Assembly: GCA_903825465.1 (NCBI GenBank)
Contig: CAIKAR010000096.1
Coordinates: 1 to 41,591, forward strand
Origin: an uncultured Hyphomicrobiales bacterium
GTDB lineage: Bacteria > Pseudomonadota > Alphaproteobacteria > Rhizobiales > Beijerinckiaceae
DNA length: 41,591 nt
Direction: 5' to 3'
A program made the translations under genes and the position numbers. Shown one piece after another: positions 33,358 through 41,491 of this stretch; positions within the stretch are counted from its first letter, which is position 1, and each line of letters opens with the position of its first letter. The notes under the pieces are model-generated. The model worked only from the letters and a program-made list of their open reading frames with translations, made no database searches and was not told the DNA's origin.

Positions 33358-33747
33358 ATGGACGCTCTTCAAGTCCGGATGGCACTTTCCGGCCTCAGGA
33401 TCACCAATCGGCAGTTGGCGAAAGCCGCGAAGATCGGCCTTGCGACGCTGTACAAGCTCGACATCGGTGGAGCCTTGCGGGAGCGGACGCTCGACGACAT
33501 TCAGCGCACACTCGAAGCCGCTGGCGCCCGCTTCGTCGAAGAAGGCGAATGGGTCGGCATCATGGTGCGCAAGGCGGGTGTGGCGGCCCCCGACGCCGCC
33601 AAACAGGCCACCGCGCACCGCGGCGCTCGCGCGAAGGCGGAGGCGGTCGTGGACCGGGCGCTCGCTGATGTGGATGCGCCGGCGGAAGTGAAGGCGCGCG
33701 CGAAGCGGCGGATTACAAGGGTGCCGAAGGGGTTGAAAGGGAAGTAG
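33358..33747 (+). CDS. XRE/Cro-like transcriptional regulator
   Basis: A 129-residue protein with an N-terminal helix-turn-helix: RITNRQLAKAAKIGLATLYKLD (14-35) and DDIQRTLEAAGARFVEEGEW (46-65). This resembles the short XRE regulators common in alphaproteobacteria, where the last helix is followed by a beta strand (VGIMVRK). The C-terminal 55 residues are alanine- and lysine/arginine-rich, probably flexible, with RAKRRITRVPKGLKGK at the end. GGAG lies before the ATG. It probably represses its own promoter and that of the divergent gene through the palindrome at 33332. Confidence 0.75.
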   Translation: MDALQVRMALSGLRITNRQLAKAAKIGLATLYKLDIGGALRERTLDDIQRTLEAAGARFVEEGEWVGIMVRKAGVAAPDAAKQATAHRGARAKAEAVVDRALADVDAPAEVKARAKRRITRVPKGLKGK

Positions 33748-33927
33748 TGCGCTTCGCCCTAGGAGGTTGAACGCGGTGAGATCGCCTGGTTTCCGCGACG
33801 GTCGTTGGCTGCGTGGACTTCCACTTGTGGAAATGCGGCGCGGTTTGACGCAACATTACAAAAAGTTAATAGAAGTCTTCTCGCCAGCGCGCTCAACTTG
33901 AGCGGCGCGGCGATAGGAGTTTGTCAG

Positions 33928-34473
33928 ATGTTGCCGGTTATTCGCCACGCGCTTTTCATTTGCCTCGGTTTGGTCGGTTTTGGCTTCGGCGCTTCCGGCG
34001 CGCGCGCTCAAACGTATGACTTCACCTTCACGGGATCGGGTGGGCAATCCATCACCAACGGCATTATCAATGTCGCTTCTGGAAGCGTGACTTCTATCTC
34101 TGGCACAGCGAGCGGGCTGTCAGCGGAAGGATTAAACGACGGAGCGTTTTCATTTCTTTCGCCAGTCAACTATAATTTTTCTTATGCTAGTCCGACTAAT
34201 TATGCCGTACTCGCTTGCTCAAGTATCGCATGCGATAGTAATATTTCCGGAACTGTATTCAATCTGGAAAGCGGCGGCTTCGCGAACTCCGTGCGCAATC
34301 CAGCGGCGGGAGGAGCCAGTGTCAGTGGCACATCGACTCTCGTTCAGGCCACGCCGGCGCCTGAAGCCGCGACGGGCGCACTGTCCTTCCTTATCCTTGG
34401 ACTCGCCGGCCTTTGGCACAAGCGTCGCGAGCTTCTAACCTTCGTCCGCGAGCGCCGATTGAAGATCGCGTAG
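33928..34473 (+). CDS. PEP-CTERM-like secreted surface protein
   Basis: A 181-residue protein with a signal peptide (MLPVIRHALFICLGLVGFG to ARAQ), a Ser/Gly/Asn-rich beta-type body (30-140) with two cysteines (97, 102), and a C-terminal sorting region. This region is TPAPEAATG (142-150), a hydrophobic stretch LSFLILGLAGLW, then basic HKRRE, the three-part pattern of exosortase substrates, though the motif is P-A-P-E rather than P-E-P and about 14 residues follow the basic cluster. GGAG precedes ATG 33928. The coding region 34080-34280 is visibly more AT-rich than its surroundings. No exosortase is in the window. Confidence 0.7.
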   Translation: MLPVIRHALFICLGLVGFGFGASGARAQTYDFTFTGSGGQSITNGIINVASGSVTSISGTASGLSAEGLNDGAFSFLSPVNYNFSYASPTNYAVLACSSIACDSNISGTVFNLESGGFANSVRNPAAGGASVSGTSTLVQATPAPEAATGALSFLILGLAGLWHKRRELLTFVRERRLKIA

Positions 34474-34554
34474 CCATTGCTCTTCGCCTGGTTCGTCACT
34501 CGTCGCGCTAATCGCGAGCAGGTCCGACTCGACGCGAAAGACATCGCGCGTCAT
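34435..34554 (-). CDS. Doubtful 39-residue acidic ORF
   Basis: A short minus-strand frame (MTRDVFRVESDLLAIS, then DEPGEEQWLRDLQSALADEG) that overlaps the 3' end of the PEP-CTERM-like gene by 39 bases. Its composition looks protein-like, but there is no good ribosome-binding site and no recognised family. It may be the remnant of a longer gene. Confidence 0.2.
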   Translation of the reverse strand: MTRDVFRVESDLLAISATSDEPGEEQWLRDLQSALADEG

Positions 34555-34757
34555 GGCGACAACGCCTATGGCATTGCGCGCGAGGCCGCGAGGAGGCGAG
34601 CGCCGACCATATGCTTCAGTCAAGAAAAACGCTGGCCAAGATCGCGGTATTCATGTCGAGCCGGTGTGGCCGCACTCCGCCCCGAAGCTGCAATGACGGG
34701 TGTTCTGGGGGGCTACGCGGCGGCCACAGCTCCTGCGTCGCGATTGTTCGCCACATA
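34474..34757. other. Stretch without a convincing gene
   Basis: Apart from the doubtful minus-strand ORF at its left end, nothing here has a start with a ribosome-binding site or a protein-like translation. It is probably decayed or intergenic DNA of the accessory segment. Confidence 0.4.
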
Positions 34758-34788
34758 GAAAGCCCGTCGCCATGAACGACGGGCTTTC
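34758..34788 (-). terminator. Perfect 12-bp hairpin after the small secreted peptide gene
   Basis: GAAAGCCCGTCG (34758-34769) and CGACGGGCTTTC (34777-34788) form a perfect stem with a seven-base loop. It lies 14 bases after the stop of the minus-strand gene ending at 34803. The T-run is confined to the stem, so termination is plausible but not certain. Confidence 0.6.
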
Positions 34789-34802
34789 CCACGTTATCTT
34801 GA

Positions 34803-35033
34803 TCAGTGACCCTGTGTGCCCAGACCGCCGCTGTCGGGGTGTTCGACCAGAGCCGAGCCCCGCTGATCTTGCCGCGCGCCGGGATTTGGAACAGCGCCGT
34901 CTGGATTTCTGGTCTGCGCCGCGCTCCTATCGCGAACCACGCCAGTGGCCGATCCAGACTCGATCGTCTGGGCGACAGCCGCCCCGGAGAGCCCGAGAAC
35001 AAGAGCCGCCGCGATGGGGATGATTTTGATCAT
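34803..35033 (-). CDS. Small secreted protein of 76 residues, unknown
   Basis: The protein has a clear signal peptide (MIKIIPIAAALVLGLSGAA to VAQ) and a mature part of about 53 residues that is polar, rich in Gly, Arg, Asp and Pro, without cysteines and probably disordered (RNPDGAVPNPGARQDQRG). AGGAG lies six bases before the ATG and a hairpin follows the stop, so it looks like a complete single-gene unit. Similar small secreted peptides are frequent in Hyphomicrobiales; no function is known to me. Confidence 0.65.
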   Translation of the reverse strand: MIKIIPIAAALVLGLSGAAVAQTIESGSATGVVRDRSAAQTRNPDGAVPNPGARQDQRGSALVEHPDSGGLGTQGH

Positions 35034-35614
35034 GTATCTCTCCTGCGTCGAAGTTCGCTACGAAGTAAACGCGCGTTTGTCGCTTGCGGTTCCACCGCAC
35101 TGGTTTTAGGACGCGGCTACCATCGGCAATGCCATCGCGGCTTGCGGTGCGGAAGCGCCACCGGGCTTCGAAACTTTCCCTCTTCTCGCGATGTTGCTGC
35201 GGCGGTGCGATCCTGACCCTCGCATCGCGCCGGAATGGGTCGCCGGCGGCTTACTGCGCGCTGGCGGCCCGTACCGGCGGAGGCGGCTGATAGCTGGGCA
35301 CACCACGTATTTTAGAGAGTGAAATCCTGGTTTTCCGGATTACGCTTCGCTTCCAACCGCGCCCCTCACTGAAGTTCCGATTCAGCCCACATTTTCCGTG
35401 GCTTACGGTGGTTAGCGGAGGGGTTCACTGTTGGGAGCGATTTTGCGGCCCAGATCGCGCATCCGCTCCCGAAGGCATGCCGAACATGGCCTTCTGCGGG
35501 AAAACTCCACCCGCGACGGTCGCCCTTTGACCCTAAAGAGCTGTTATATTCGGAGAATCGACGCATTTTGCGACAGAGCGCTAATCCGTCGATTAGCAAA
35601 GACAGAGGTCTCTG
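35034..35614. other. 580-bp stretch without a recognised gene
   Basis: No open frame here has both a plausible start and a protein-like composition. It contains a hairpin GCTAATC-CGTC-GATTAGC at 35580-35597, 18 bases past the stop of the converging monooxygenase gene, which could aid its termination. Otherwise it appears to be decayed or regulatory DNA at the right edge of the accessory segment. Confidence 0.4.
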
Positions 35615-36631
35615 CTAGAGCCGCGACATGGCCGCGCTTTGGAAGCTGGCTTCCGTGTCGGCCACAGCCGGGATCACTTCATCCTTGAAAAGACGGACAC
35701 TCCGAAGAAGCCGCGATGGGTCCTCGATGTCGATGAGGAACCCGCAGATCATCAGTCCCATGCCGGCCTCCGCAAAAGCGCGCATCTCGCGCGCAACGGT
35801 TTCCGGGCTGCCGCAGATCATGTCGTCCGCGTTGCGCGCGATCGTCCCGCTTGGGTTCTTGATGAAGAAAGCCTCGGCCTCCGACCTTGCCTGCTCATCG
35901 GTTTCCGCAACGTGCACCGCTTTGCCTACCGCCGACCAATCTCTGGCGAGCTTGATTGTCTGCGGATCGTGGCCGGATGCCGCGAGCGCCGCGTGATAGA
36001 CGGCCATCTGCTCGCGCAATTTTACCGGATCCTTAATCGCCGTGAACACCGGCCAACCGCGCGCCGCGGCGTCCGCGATAGCTTCCGGATTCAGGGTCCC
36101 GCGCGCCAGTATCGGATGCGGCTTACGGAAAGACGACGGGTTTACAGGAACGTCGAGCCTTCCACGGTCCACCCCTGCCGCGAACTCGAGCGGCCCGCCC
36201 GTGCCGTCGTAGTTCCAAATATCGAGGGCAGTGCGCATCCCCTGCTCAAACAGCGTGTTTCGCTCGGCGAGGTCGCGCCCGAACGCCACCAGATCGGTAT
36301 CTTTGAAACCCGAACCAAAAACGACCACCAGCCGCCCGGCGTTCAACTGGTCAATCAGATTGCACGACTCGACCAGCCGCAATGGGTGGTGGAGCGCCGG
36401 GTTGACGGTGGCAAGAACGAGGGTTGCCCGCGTCAGCCGGGGCGCAAGCGCGCAGGCGAACAGGAGCGAGTTCTGATAGCCTTGATTTTCGTGGAGATGG
36501 TGCTCCGTAAGGGAAATTGCACTGAACCCGCCCGCATCCGCTTCAAGCGCGAGGTCGGTCATCAGGTTGATGAGCGGAAGCTCGTTCCGCTTGTCGTGGA
36601 CGCGGGTGCTGAGGTGCATGCAGAATTTCAT
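35615..36631 (-). CDS. LLM-class (luciferase-like) flavin-dependent monooxygenase
   Basis: A 338-residue bacterial luciferase-like protein with a TIM-barrel pattern: MKFCMHLSTRV at the start, AISLTEHHLHENQGYQNSL (37-55, the conserved EHH region), RLVVVFGSGFKDTDL, and CGSPETVAREMRAFAEAGMGL near the end. It uses reduced flavin (FMNH2 or F420H2; FMN more likely here) to oxidise an organic substrate. The ATG at 36631 is the natural start. A degraded fragment of a second LLM gene lies about 340 bp upstream on the same strand. Confidence 0.85.
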   Translation of the reverse strand: MKFCMHLSTRVHDKRNELPLINLMTDLALEADAGGFSAISLTEHHLHENQGYQNSLLFACALAPRLTRATLVLATVNPALHHPLRLVESCNLIDQLNAGRLVVVFGSGFKDTDLVAFGRDLAERNTLFEQGMRTALDIWNYDGTGGPLEFAAGVDRGRLDVPVNPSSFRKPHPILARGTLNPEAIADAAARGWPVFTAIKDPVKLREQMAVYHAALAASGHDPQTIKLARDWSAVGKAVHVAETDEQARSEAEAFFIKNPSGTIARNADDMICGSPETVAREMRAFAEAGMGLMICGFLIDIEDPSRLLRSVRLFKDEVIPAVADTEASFQSAAMSRL

Positions 36632-36972
36632 GGTTGCTTCGCGCTCCGTGCTTCTCTCTCGCCGAGGCCGAGCATGACGACCGCTGTCGAGGAATGCATC
36701 ACAGGATCGATACTATAGCGCAGGGTCGTTCGGCCAGTGGAATCCAACGCAAGCAGTTGTCATGGGTGTGATTGTCAATATTTCAGTCGCTAAGGCACCG
36801 GGCATCTCCAAGCCGGATGCACTTTTGATCAGCGCAACCGAAGTTCTCGAATAACCCGAAATGAGCTGCGAGCGGGCGGAAGGCCCGCGTCGAGGTTCTT
36901 GTCGCGGGCAAGCCCGAAAGTTGCCAAGGCCGCGTGCAAAAATCCGGAAATCCGGTTCATTCGATCCTCCCC
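36632..36972. other. 340-bp stretch without a recognised gene
   Basis: It contains a possible minus-strand -10 box TATAGT (36712-36717) about 80 bases upstream of the monooxygenase start, with a poor -35 match. A short minus-strand frame ending at 36713 has some protein-like residues but no start or family that I recognise. Probably promoter plus decayed DNA. Confidence 0.35.
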
Positions 36973-37233
36973 CTAAAGCTCCGCGCCGATGCGACCTCGC
37001 GCCGCATAGGCGCCACAAACCGGGCGACTCAGCCCGAAATGATCGCGCAGCGTCGCGCCGCCATAGGCATTACGGTAGATACCGCGACGCCGCAGTTCCG
37101 GCACGACGAGATCGACGAAATCGTCAAAGGCGCCGGGAAACCAGGCTGGCATGATGTTGAACCCGTCGGCCGCGCCGCCGACGAACCATTTCTCCAGCGT
37201 GTCCGCTATGGTTTTGACAGAACCGCAGAGCAC
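36973..37233 (-). pseudogene. C-terminal fragment of an NtaA/SnaA/DszA-type LLM monooxygenase
   Basis: About 86 residues match the end of this monooxygenase family: GSVKTIADTLEKWF, GGAADGFNIMPAWFPGAFDD and FVDLVVPELRRRGIYRNAY, then TLRDHFGL. The first 350 or so residues expected for the family are absent; at about 37234 the sequence changes to an unrelated N-terminal fragment in another frame. It is therefore a 3' remnant left by deletion or recombination. Confidence 0.8.
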
Positions 37234-37235
37234 CC

Positions 37236-37381
37236 AGTGCCCCCGCGCCGCCGCGGTCGATCACCCTTCCGCCAGCTTCCATGCCGCCTTGACGCGAGAT
37301 GCGCACGGGCTCGTCGGCGCGCGCGAGAGAGGCGTCCGAGAGCGATAGCGTCGCGAGGGTGACGGCGGCAACCTTGTTCAT
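37236..37381 (-). pseudogene. N-terminal fragment of a secreted protein
   Basis: From ATG 37381 a signal peptide-like start (MNKVAAVTLATLSLSDASLA) is followed by ADEPVRISRQGGMEAGGRVID, a beginning seen in some secreted alpha/beta hydrolase-like proteins. Homology ends after about 48 residues, at the junction with the monooxygenase fragment, and the frame then runs through that fragment as a shadow. It is probably the other half of the same rearrangement. Family assignment is tentative. Confidence 0.5.
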
Positions 37382-37517
37382 TGGCGTCAACCTTGCTTTT
37401 GGCGAAGTCCCATCGAGCGGGCGCGTCGTTTTGGCGGGCCACCATTCCTTGCCATCGCAGGCAAGTCCGGGCATTACCCAGGGAAACAGCAGCGACGGGC
37501 GGGGAGGAAAAGCCTTC

Positions 37518-38477
37518 ATGCGAAGATTCATAACGGTGGTCGCGGCGATGCTCGCCTTCGCGCTCGCGGGCGTGTCGCGCGCGGCGGCAGCGTTTCCCGA
37601 CCGTCCCATTCACATCGTCGTGCCCTACATCCCCGGCGTCGGCGCCGACATCGCCATTCGGCTTCTGTCCGAAAAGCTGACGGCCATCTGGGGCGTTTCC
37701 GTCGTCATCGACAACAGGGCGGGCGCGAGCGGCGCCATCGGCACGAATTTCGTCATCCATTCGACGCCGGATGGATACACGCTGCTGGTCACCGGCGAAT
37801 CGATCTACAGCGTCTACCTGCAGCCGACGCCGCCTTACGATCCAATCAAGGACATCACGCCCCTCGCGCGAATCATCGGGATCCCCTACGCGCTCGTCGC
37901 GCGCAAAGACTTCCCCGCCTCCACCTGGAGCGAATTCGTCGCCTACGCCAAAGCCAATCCGGGCAAGGTGACGATCTCGACGCCGGGCTACGGCACGCCG
38001 CATCACATCCTGACCGAGTTGCTGATGCGCGATGTCGGTCTCGACCTCTATCAGGTGCCGGGCACGGCGGGCGTCGTGCAGGACGTGCTCGCGGGCCGGC
38101 TCGACATGATGTTCCAGCCCGCCTCCGTAGTCGCGCCTCTGATGGCGACCGGCATCAAGGCGCTCGCCGCTGGCGGGCGCGAGCGAACCGTTGGCCTGCC
38201 GAACACGCCCTCGTTCGCCGAGCTTGGCGTGACGGCGCTGATAAATTCGGATTCGGTCAATGGCATCTTCATCGCCAATGGCGCGCCGCCGGAAACCATC
38301 AAAATCCTCGCCGACGGATTTCACCGCGCGCTGGAAGATCCCGCTATCATCGCGAAGCTGCGCGACGCGGGTTTCAACACCGCCTTCCTCGACGCCTCGC
38401 AATACGCGCCGATCGTGCGCGCGACGGGGGGACGGTGGGAGGAAATCCTGCGCGACGCGCGCGACAAGCAGCGCTGA
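37518..38477 (+). CDS. Bug/TctC-type tripartite tricarboxylate transporter substrate-binding protein
   Basis: A 319-residue periplasmic receptor with a signal peptide (MRRFITVVAAMLAFALAG to AAA). It has the Bug hallmarks FPDRPIHIVVPYIPGVGADI (26-45), VVIDNRAGASGAIGTNFV, PDGYTLLV and YQVPGTAGVVQDVLAGRLDMMF. GGGGAGG precedes the ATG. It is followed after 29 bp by an FAD monooxygenase gene and probably binds the aromatic or carboxylic substrate of that enzyme. No TctAB components are in the window. Confidence 0.92.
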   Translation: MRRFITVVAAMLAFALAGVSRAAAAFPDRPIHIVVPYIPGVGADIAIRLLSEKLTAIWGVSVVIDNRAGASGAIGTNFVIHSTPDGYTLLVTGESIYSVYLQPTPPYDPIKDITPLARIIGIPYALVARKDFPASTWSEFVAYAKANPGKVTISTPGYGTPHHILTELLMRDVGLDLYQVPGTAGVVQDVLAGRLDMMFQPASVVAPLMATGIKALAAGGRERTVGLPNTPSFAELGVTALINSDSVNGIFIANGAPPETIKILADGFHRALEDPAIIAKLRDAGFNTAFLDASQYAPIVRATGGRWEEILRDARDKQR

Positions 38478-38506
38478 GGCGCGGACTATGGGAGAGCGGA
38501 AACCAC

Positions 38507-39706
38507 ATGCATCGCGCCATCAAGCGGGTCGCCATCGTCGGGGCGGGCATGGGCGGCCTCGCCGCCGCGATCGCGCTCCATCGCAAGGGATTTGACGTCA
38601 AGGTTTACGAGCAATCGCCCGATCTCGGCGCTTTTGGCGCGGGCCTCGGCGTCACGCCCAACGCGGTGAAGGTGTTCGCCGCGCTTGGGCTGCGCGAGAA
38701 ACTGCATGACGTGTCCGTCGAGCCGGGCGGCCTGATCTGGCGCGACTCGAACGACGGCGCGGTGACGAAATTCGTGTCGCTCGACCGCGCCGTCGAGCGC
38801 TTCGGCGCGCAATACTACAATTCATGGCGCGGCGACGTGCATAATCTGCTCTCCTCCGCCCTTCCCGCCGCCAACATCGAGGCCGGACGGCGCTGCGAAG
38901 GCGTCGAGGAAGGCGGCGATTCAATCGGCGTGCGCTTCGCCGATGGCGGGACGGCGGAGGCCGATGTCGTCATCGGTTGCGACGGCATCCGGTCGGTCGT
39001 GCGGCGCGCGCTGTTCGGCGGGCCGGCGGCGCGCTATTCCGGCCACATGTGCTGGCGCACGCTGGTGCCGGCCGAGCGCCTGCCCGCGGGCTTCCATGAC
39101 ATGAACACCAACAACTGGACGGGACCGGACGGCTTTTTACTTACCTATTTCGTGCGCCAAGGCAAGTTCATCAACATCATCGCGGTGCGGCCTCAGGAGA
39201 CCTGGGAAGAAGAATCCTGGTCCGTGCCGTCGACGCGCGAGGAAATGCTCGCGGGCTTTCCCCGCATGGGCGAGAAGGCGCAAGTCCTGATGAACAACGC
39301 CGAACAGGTGTTCAAATGGGGCCAGTTCACGGGCGCGCCCGCGGCGCAATGGACGAATGGCCGCGCCACGCTGCTCGGCGACGCCGCGCACGCCATGCTC
39401 GCGACCTTCGGACAAGGCGCCGGCTCCTCCTTCGAGGATGCCTTCGCGCTGGCCGAATGGATCTCCGCCAACCGAGACGACTATTCAACCGCGCTGAACG
39501 GCTACGAGGCGGCGCGCAAGCCGCGCACCGCGCGATTGCAGGAGATGTCGCGCACCGAGGTCCGCTTCAAGCAGCAGCGCACGCTGCCACAGCGCCTGCG
39601 GCGGGAATGGACCTATCTGACGCGCTTCGGCAAGACGACGCCAAAGGTGTATCAATGGATATTCGGCTTCGATCCGGTGACGAACTGGCGCGCCGCCGCC
39701 ATGTGA
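38507..39706 (+). CDS. FAD-dependent aromatic hydroxylase (salicylate hydroxylase-like)
   Basis: A 399-residue class A flavoprotein monooxygenase. The FAD-binding GxGxxG is VGAGMGGLAAA (11-21), the DG motif is VVIGCDGIRSVVRRALFG (about 155-175), and the second flavin motif is TLLGDAAHAMLATFGQGA (about 286-305). This resembles salicylate and 6-hydroxynicotinate 3-monooxygenases, which hydroxylate the ring with NAD(P)H and oxygen. GGGAG lies 14 bases before ATG 38507. It forms a pair with the upstream Bug protein. The specific substrate is not readable. Confidence 0.9.
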   Translation: MHRAIKRVAIVGAGMGGLAAAIALHRKGFDVKVYEQSPDLGAFGAGLGVTPNAVKVFAALGLREKLHDVSVEPGGLIWRDSNDGAVTKFVSLDRAVERFGAQYYNSWRGDVHNLLSSALPAANIEAGRRCEGVEEGGDSIGVRFADGGTAEADVVIGCDGIRSVVRRALFGGPAARYSGHMCWRTLVPAERLPAGFHDMNTNNWTGPDGFLLTYFVRQGKFINIIAVRPQETWEEESWSVPSTREEMLAGFPRMGEKAQVLMNNAEQVFKWGQFTGAPAAQWTNGRATLLGDAAHAMLATFGQGAGSSFEDAFALAEWISANRDDYSTALNGYEAARKPRTARLQEMSRTEVRFKQQRTLPQRLRREWTYLTRFGKTTPKVYQWIFGFDPVTNWRAAAM

Positions 39707-39855
39707 AGCGCGCCAAAGGCTATTCGCCTCCGCGTTCGCCCGCCGGCCTCGCCCCTGCGCCCGGATCGGGGAAGCGACCGGAATAGGCCCCGGTTTTCTC
39801 GATTTGACGTGTTTCTTCACGCGAACCAGACGGAACTCCGCTTGAAAGCGCCATG

Positions 39856-41289
39856 TCACCGCCCCACGCTGACATGGCGGCCAGCGTCCGCCGGCAGGGT
39901 GAAATAGCGCAACATAGCGGCGAGTGGCAGCAGGGCGGCGGCGACGAAGGCGACGTGAAAATCGAACAGTCCAGGACCGCCATCGGCGCCAACGCGCAAC
40001 GCGATCGACGTGTTGAGCACGATCGCGGCGAAGGCGATTCCCAACGCTCGCGTCACGTTCTGATTGAGGCTCGCGTAGGTCGAGGCGCCTGTCATGCGTT
40101 CGCGCGGAACGTCGGCGAATTGCAGAGACGACAAGCCGGTCATTTGCAGTGACCGCGCCATGCCCGCCACAACCAGGATCGCCAATAAAATCGCGAGGGG
40201 TGTATTCGCGTCCACCAACGCGAGCGAGGCCATGAGCAGCCCGAAAACCGCCGCGCTCGCGATCAACGCGGTGCGGAAGCCCAATCGCTTGAGCGTCGCG
40301 GTCGTGACGACCTTCATGCCGAGATCGCCGCCGGAATGCGCGAGGACGAGAAACCCCGCTTCGAAGGCGGACTTGCCAAGTCCGATTTGCAAAAACAAGG
40401 GCAGCACGAAAATCGGCGCGGCGATGGACATGCGGAACAACGATCCGCCCAGCAGCGTCGCGACGGCGAAGGTTTTGATCCGCAAGGCCGAGAGATCGAC
40501 GAGCGGATGCTCCGCGCGGCGATAGTGCGCGGTCACCACCCATCCTACAGCGAAACCGAAGGCCGCGAGCCCAAGCCCGATCCAGCGGGCGTCGCCGGCA
40601 TGGCCGGCCAAATCCAGGCCGAGCAGCAGGGTCGCGAGCGCCACCCCGTTCAGACAGAAGCCGGTCAGATCGAAGGACCGGGTTTGCTGGTCGCGCCCCT
40701 TGGGAATGAACCGCCAAGCCAGCGCCATGCCGAGCAGGCCGACGGGAATGTTGATGAAGAAAATCCAGCGCCAATCCGCGTAAGTGGCGATGAAACCGCC
40801 GACAGGCGGCGCTATCAGTGGTCCAACGAGCCCCGGCGCAGAGACGAAATTCATCGCGCGGACGAGGTCTTTCTTATCGACCGAGCGGAGCACGACGAGA
40901 CGTCCCACCGGCGACATCAAGGCGCCGCCAAGACCCTGCAGCGCGCGCCAGGCGACGAACTCAGGCAATGAGCCAGCGAAGCCGCATAGCGTCGAAGACA
41001 GCGTGAACAAGGCGACGGCGGCGCAAAAGACGTTGCGCGCGCCCCAGCGCTCGGCGATCCAGCCGCTCGCTGGCAGCGCGATGGCGAGCGCGAGGATGTA
41101 GGACGTCAACCCGATGCTGAGCGCGACGGGCGTGGTCGAAAAAGACTTCGCGATCATGGGCAGGGCCATGCCGATGACGGTCGAATCGAAGCTTTCCATG
41201 AAGAAGGCGGTCGCGACCATGGATGAAACAATCAACGGGTGGACGGGTTTCGCCGTTGGATGGGTCACCGAGACTTGGCCATCTTCCAT
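39856..41289 (-). CDS. MFS transporter of the DHA2 (EmrB/QacA) type
   Basis: A 477-residue carrier with the DHA2 start FFMESFDSTVIGMALPMIA (about 29-47), the LTSYILALAIALPASGWIAERWGARN block (motif A, about 61-86) and RALQGLGGALMSPVGRLVVLR (motif B region). About 14 helices are expected. It exports drugs or metabolites using the proton gradient. ATG 41289 is chosen since it leaves a short cytoplasmic N-terminus; the frame continues upstream to 41394 with less typical residues. It is divergent from the partial gene at 41492. Confidence 0.85.
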   Translation of the reverse strand: MEDGQVSVTHPTAKPVHPLIVSSMVATAFFMESFDSTVIGMALPMIAKSFSTTPVALSIGLTSYILALAIALPASGWIAERWGARNVFCAAVALFTLSSTLCGFAGSLPEFVAWRALQGLGGALMSPVGRLVVLRSVDKKDLVRAMNFVSAPGLVGPLIAPPVGGFIATYADWRWIFFINIPVGLLGMALAWRFIPKGRDQQTRSFDLTGFCLNGVALATLLLGLDLAGHAGDARWIGLGLAAFGFAVGWVVTAHYRRAEHPLVDLSALRIKTFAVATLLGGSLFRMSIAAPIFVLPLFLQIGLGKSAFEAGFLVLAHSGGDLGMKVVTTATLKRLGFRTALIASAAVFGLLMASLALVDANTPLAILLAILVVAGMARSLQMTGLSSLQFADVPRERMTGASTYASLNQNVTRALGIAFAAIVLNTSIALRVGADGGPGLFDFHVAFVAAALLPLAAMLRYFTLPADAGRHVSVGR

Positions 41290-41403
41290 CAGATCGAGGC
41301 TCGCGGCTTTGAGATAAGCATGTTGTCGAGATCGCCCTCGCGCGCCTGGCGCCGGACGCAGGAGGGAATACAAATCCCACACCCGCGTCAACACACGTAG
41401 TGA

Positions 41404-41416
41404 GAAAACAGTTTTC
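41404..41416. promoter_or_regulatory. Operator-like palindrome in the divergent region
   Basis: GAAAACAGTTTTC is a perfect 13-base palindrome with a single central base. It lies between the divergent DHA2 exporter gene and the gene at 41492, where a regulator would be expected to act; TTCGAA nearby (41434-41439) is a second small palindrome. No regulator gene is seen within the window here. Confidence 0.4.
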
Positions 41417-41491
41417 CGAAATAGAGAGCCATGTTTCGAACAATTTTCATTTAGGCATGGTCGTCATAGCTCCAATTCAGTGGAAGAAATT

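Noticed and set aside
32506-35614. Complete integrated phage or genomic island with att sites
   Set aside because: No integrase, no structural genes and no second copy of the tRNA 3' end were seen; only a remnant can be argued.
36752-36853. Small plus-strand frame starting MGVIVNISVAKAPG
   Set aside because: No ribosome-binding site and no family recognised; too short to support.
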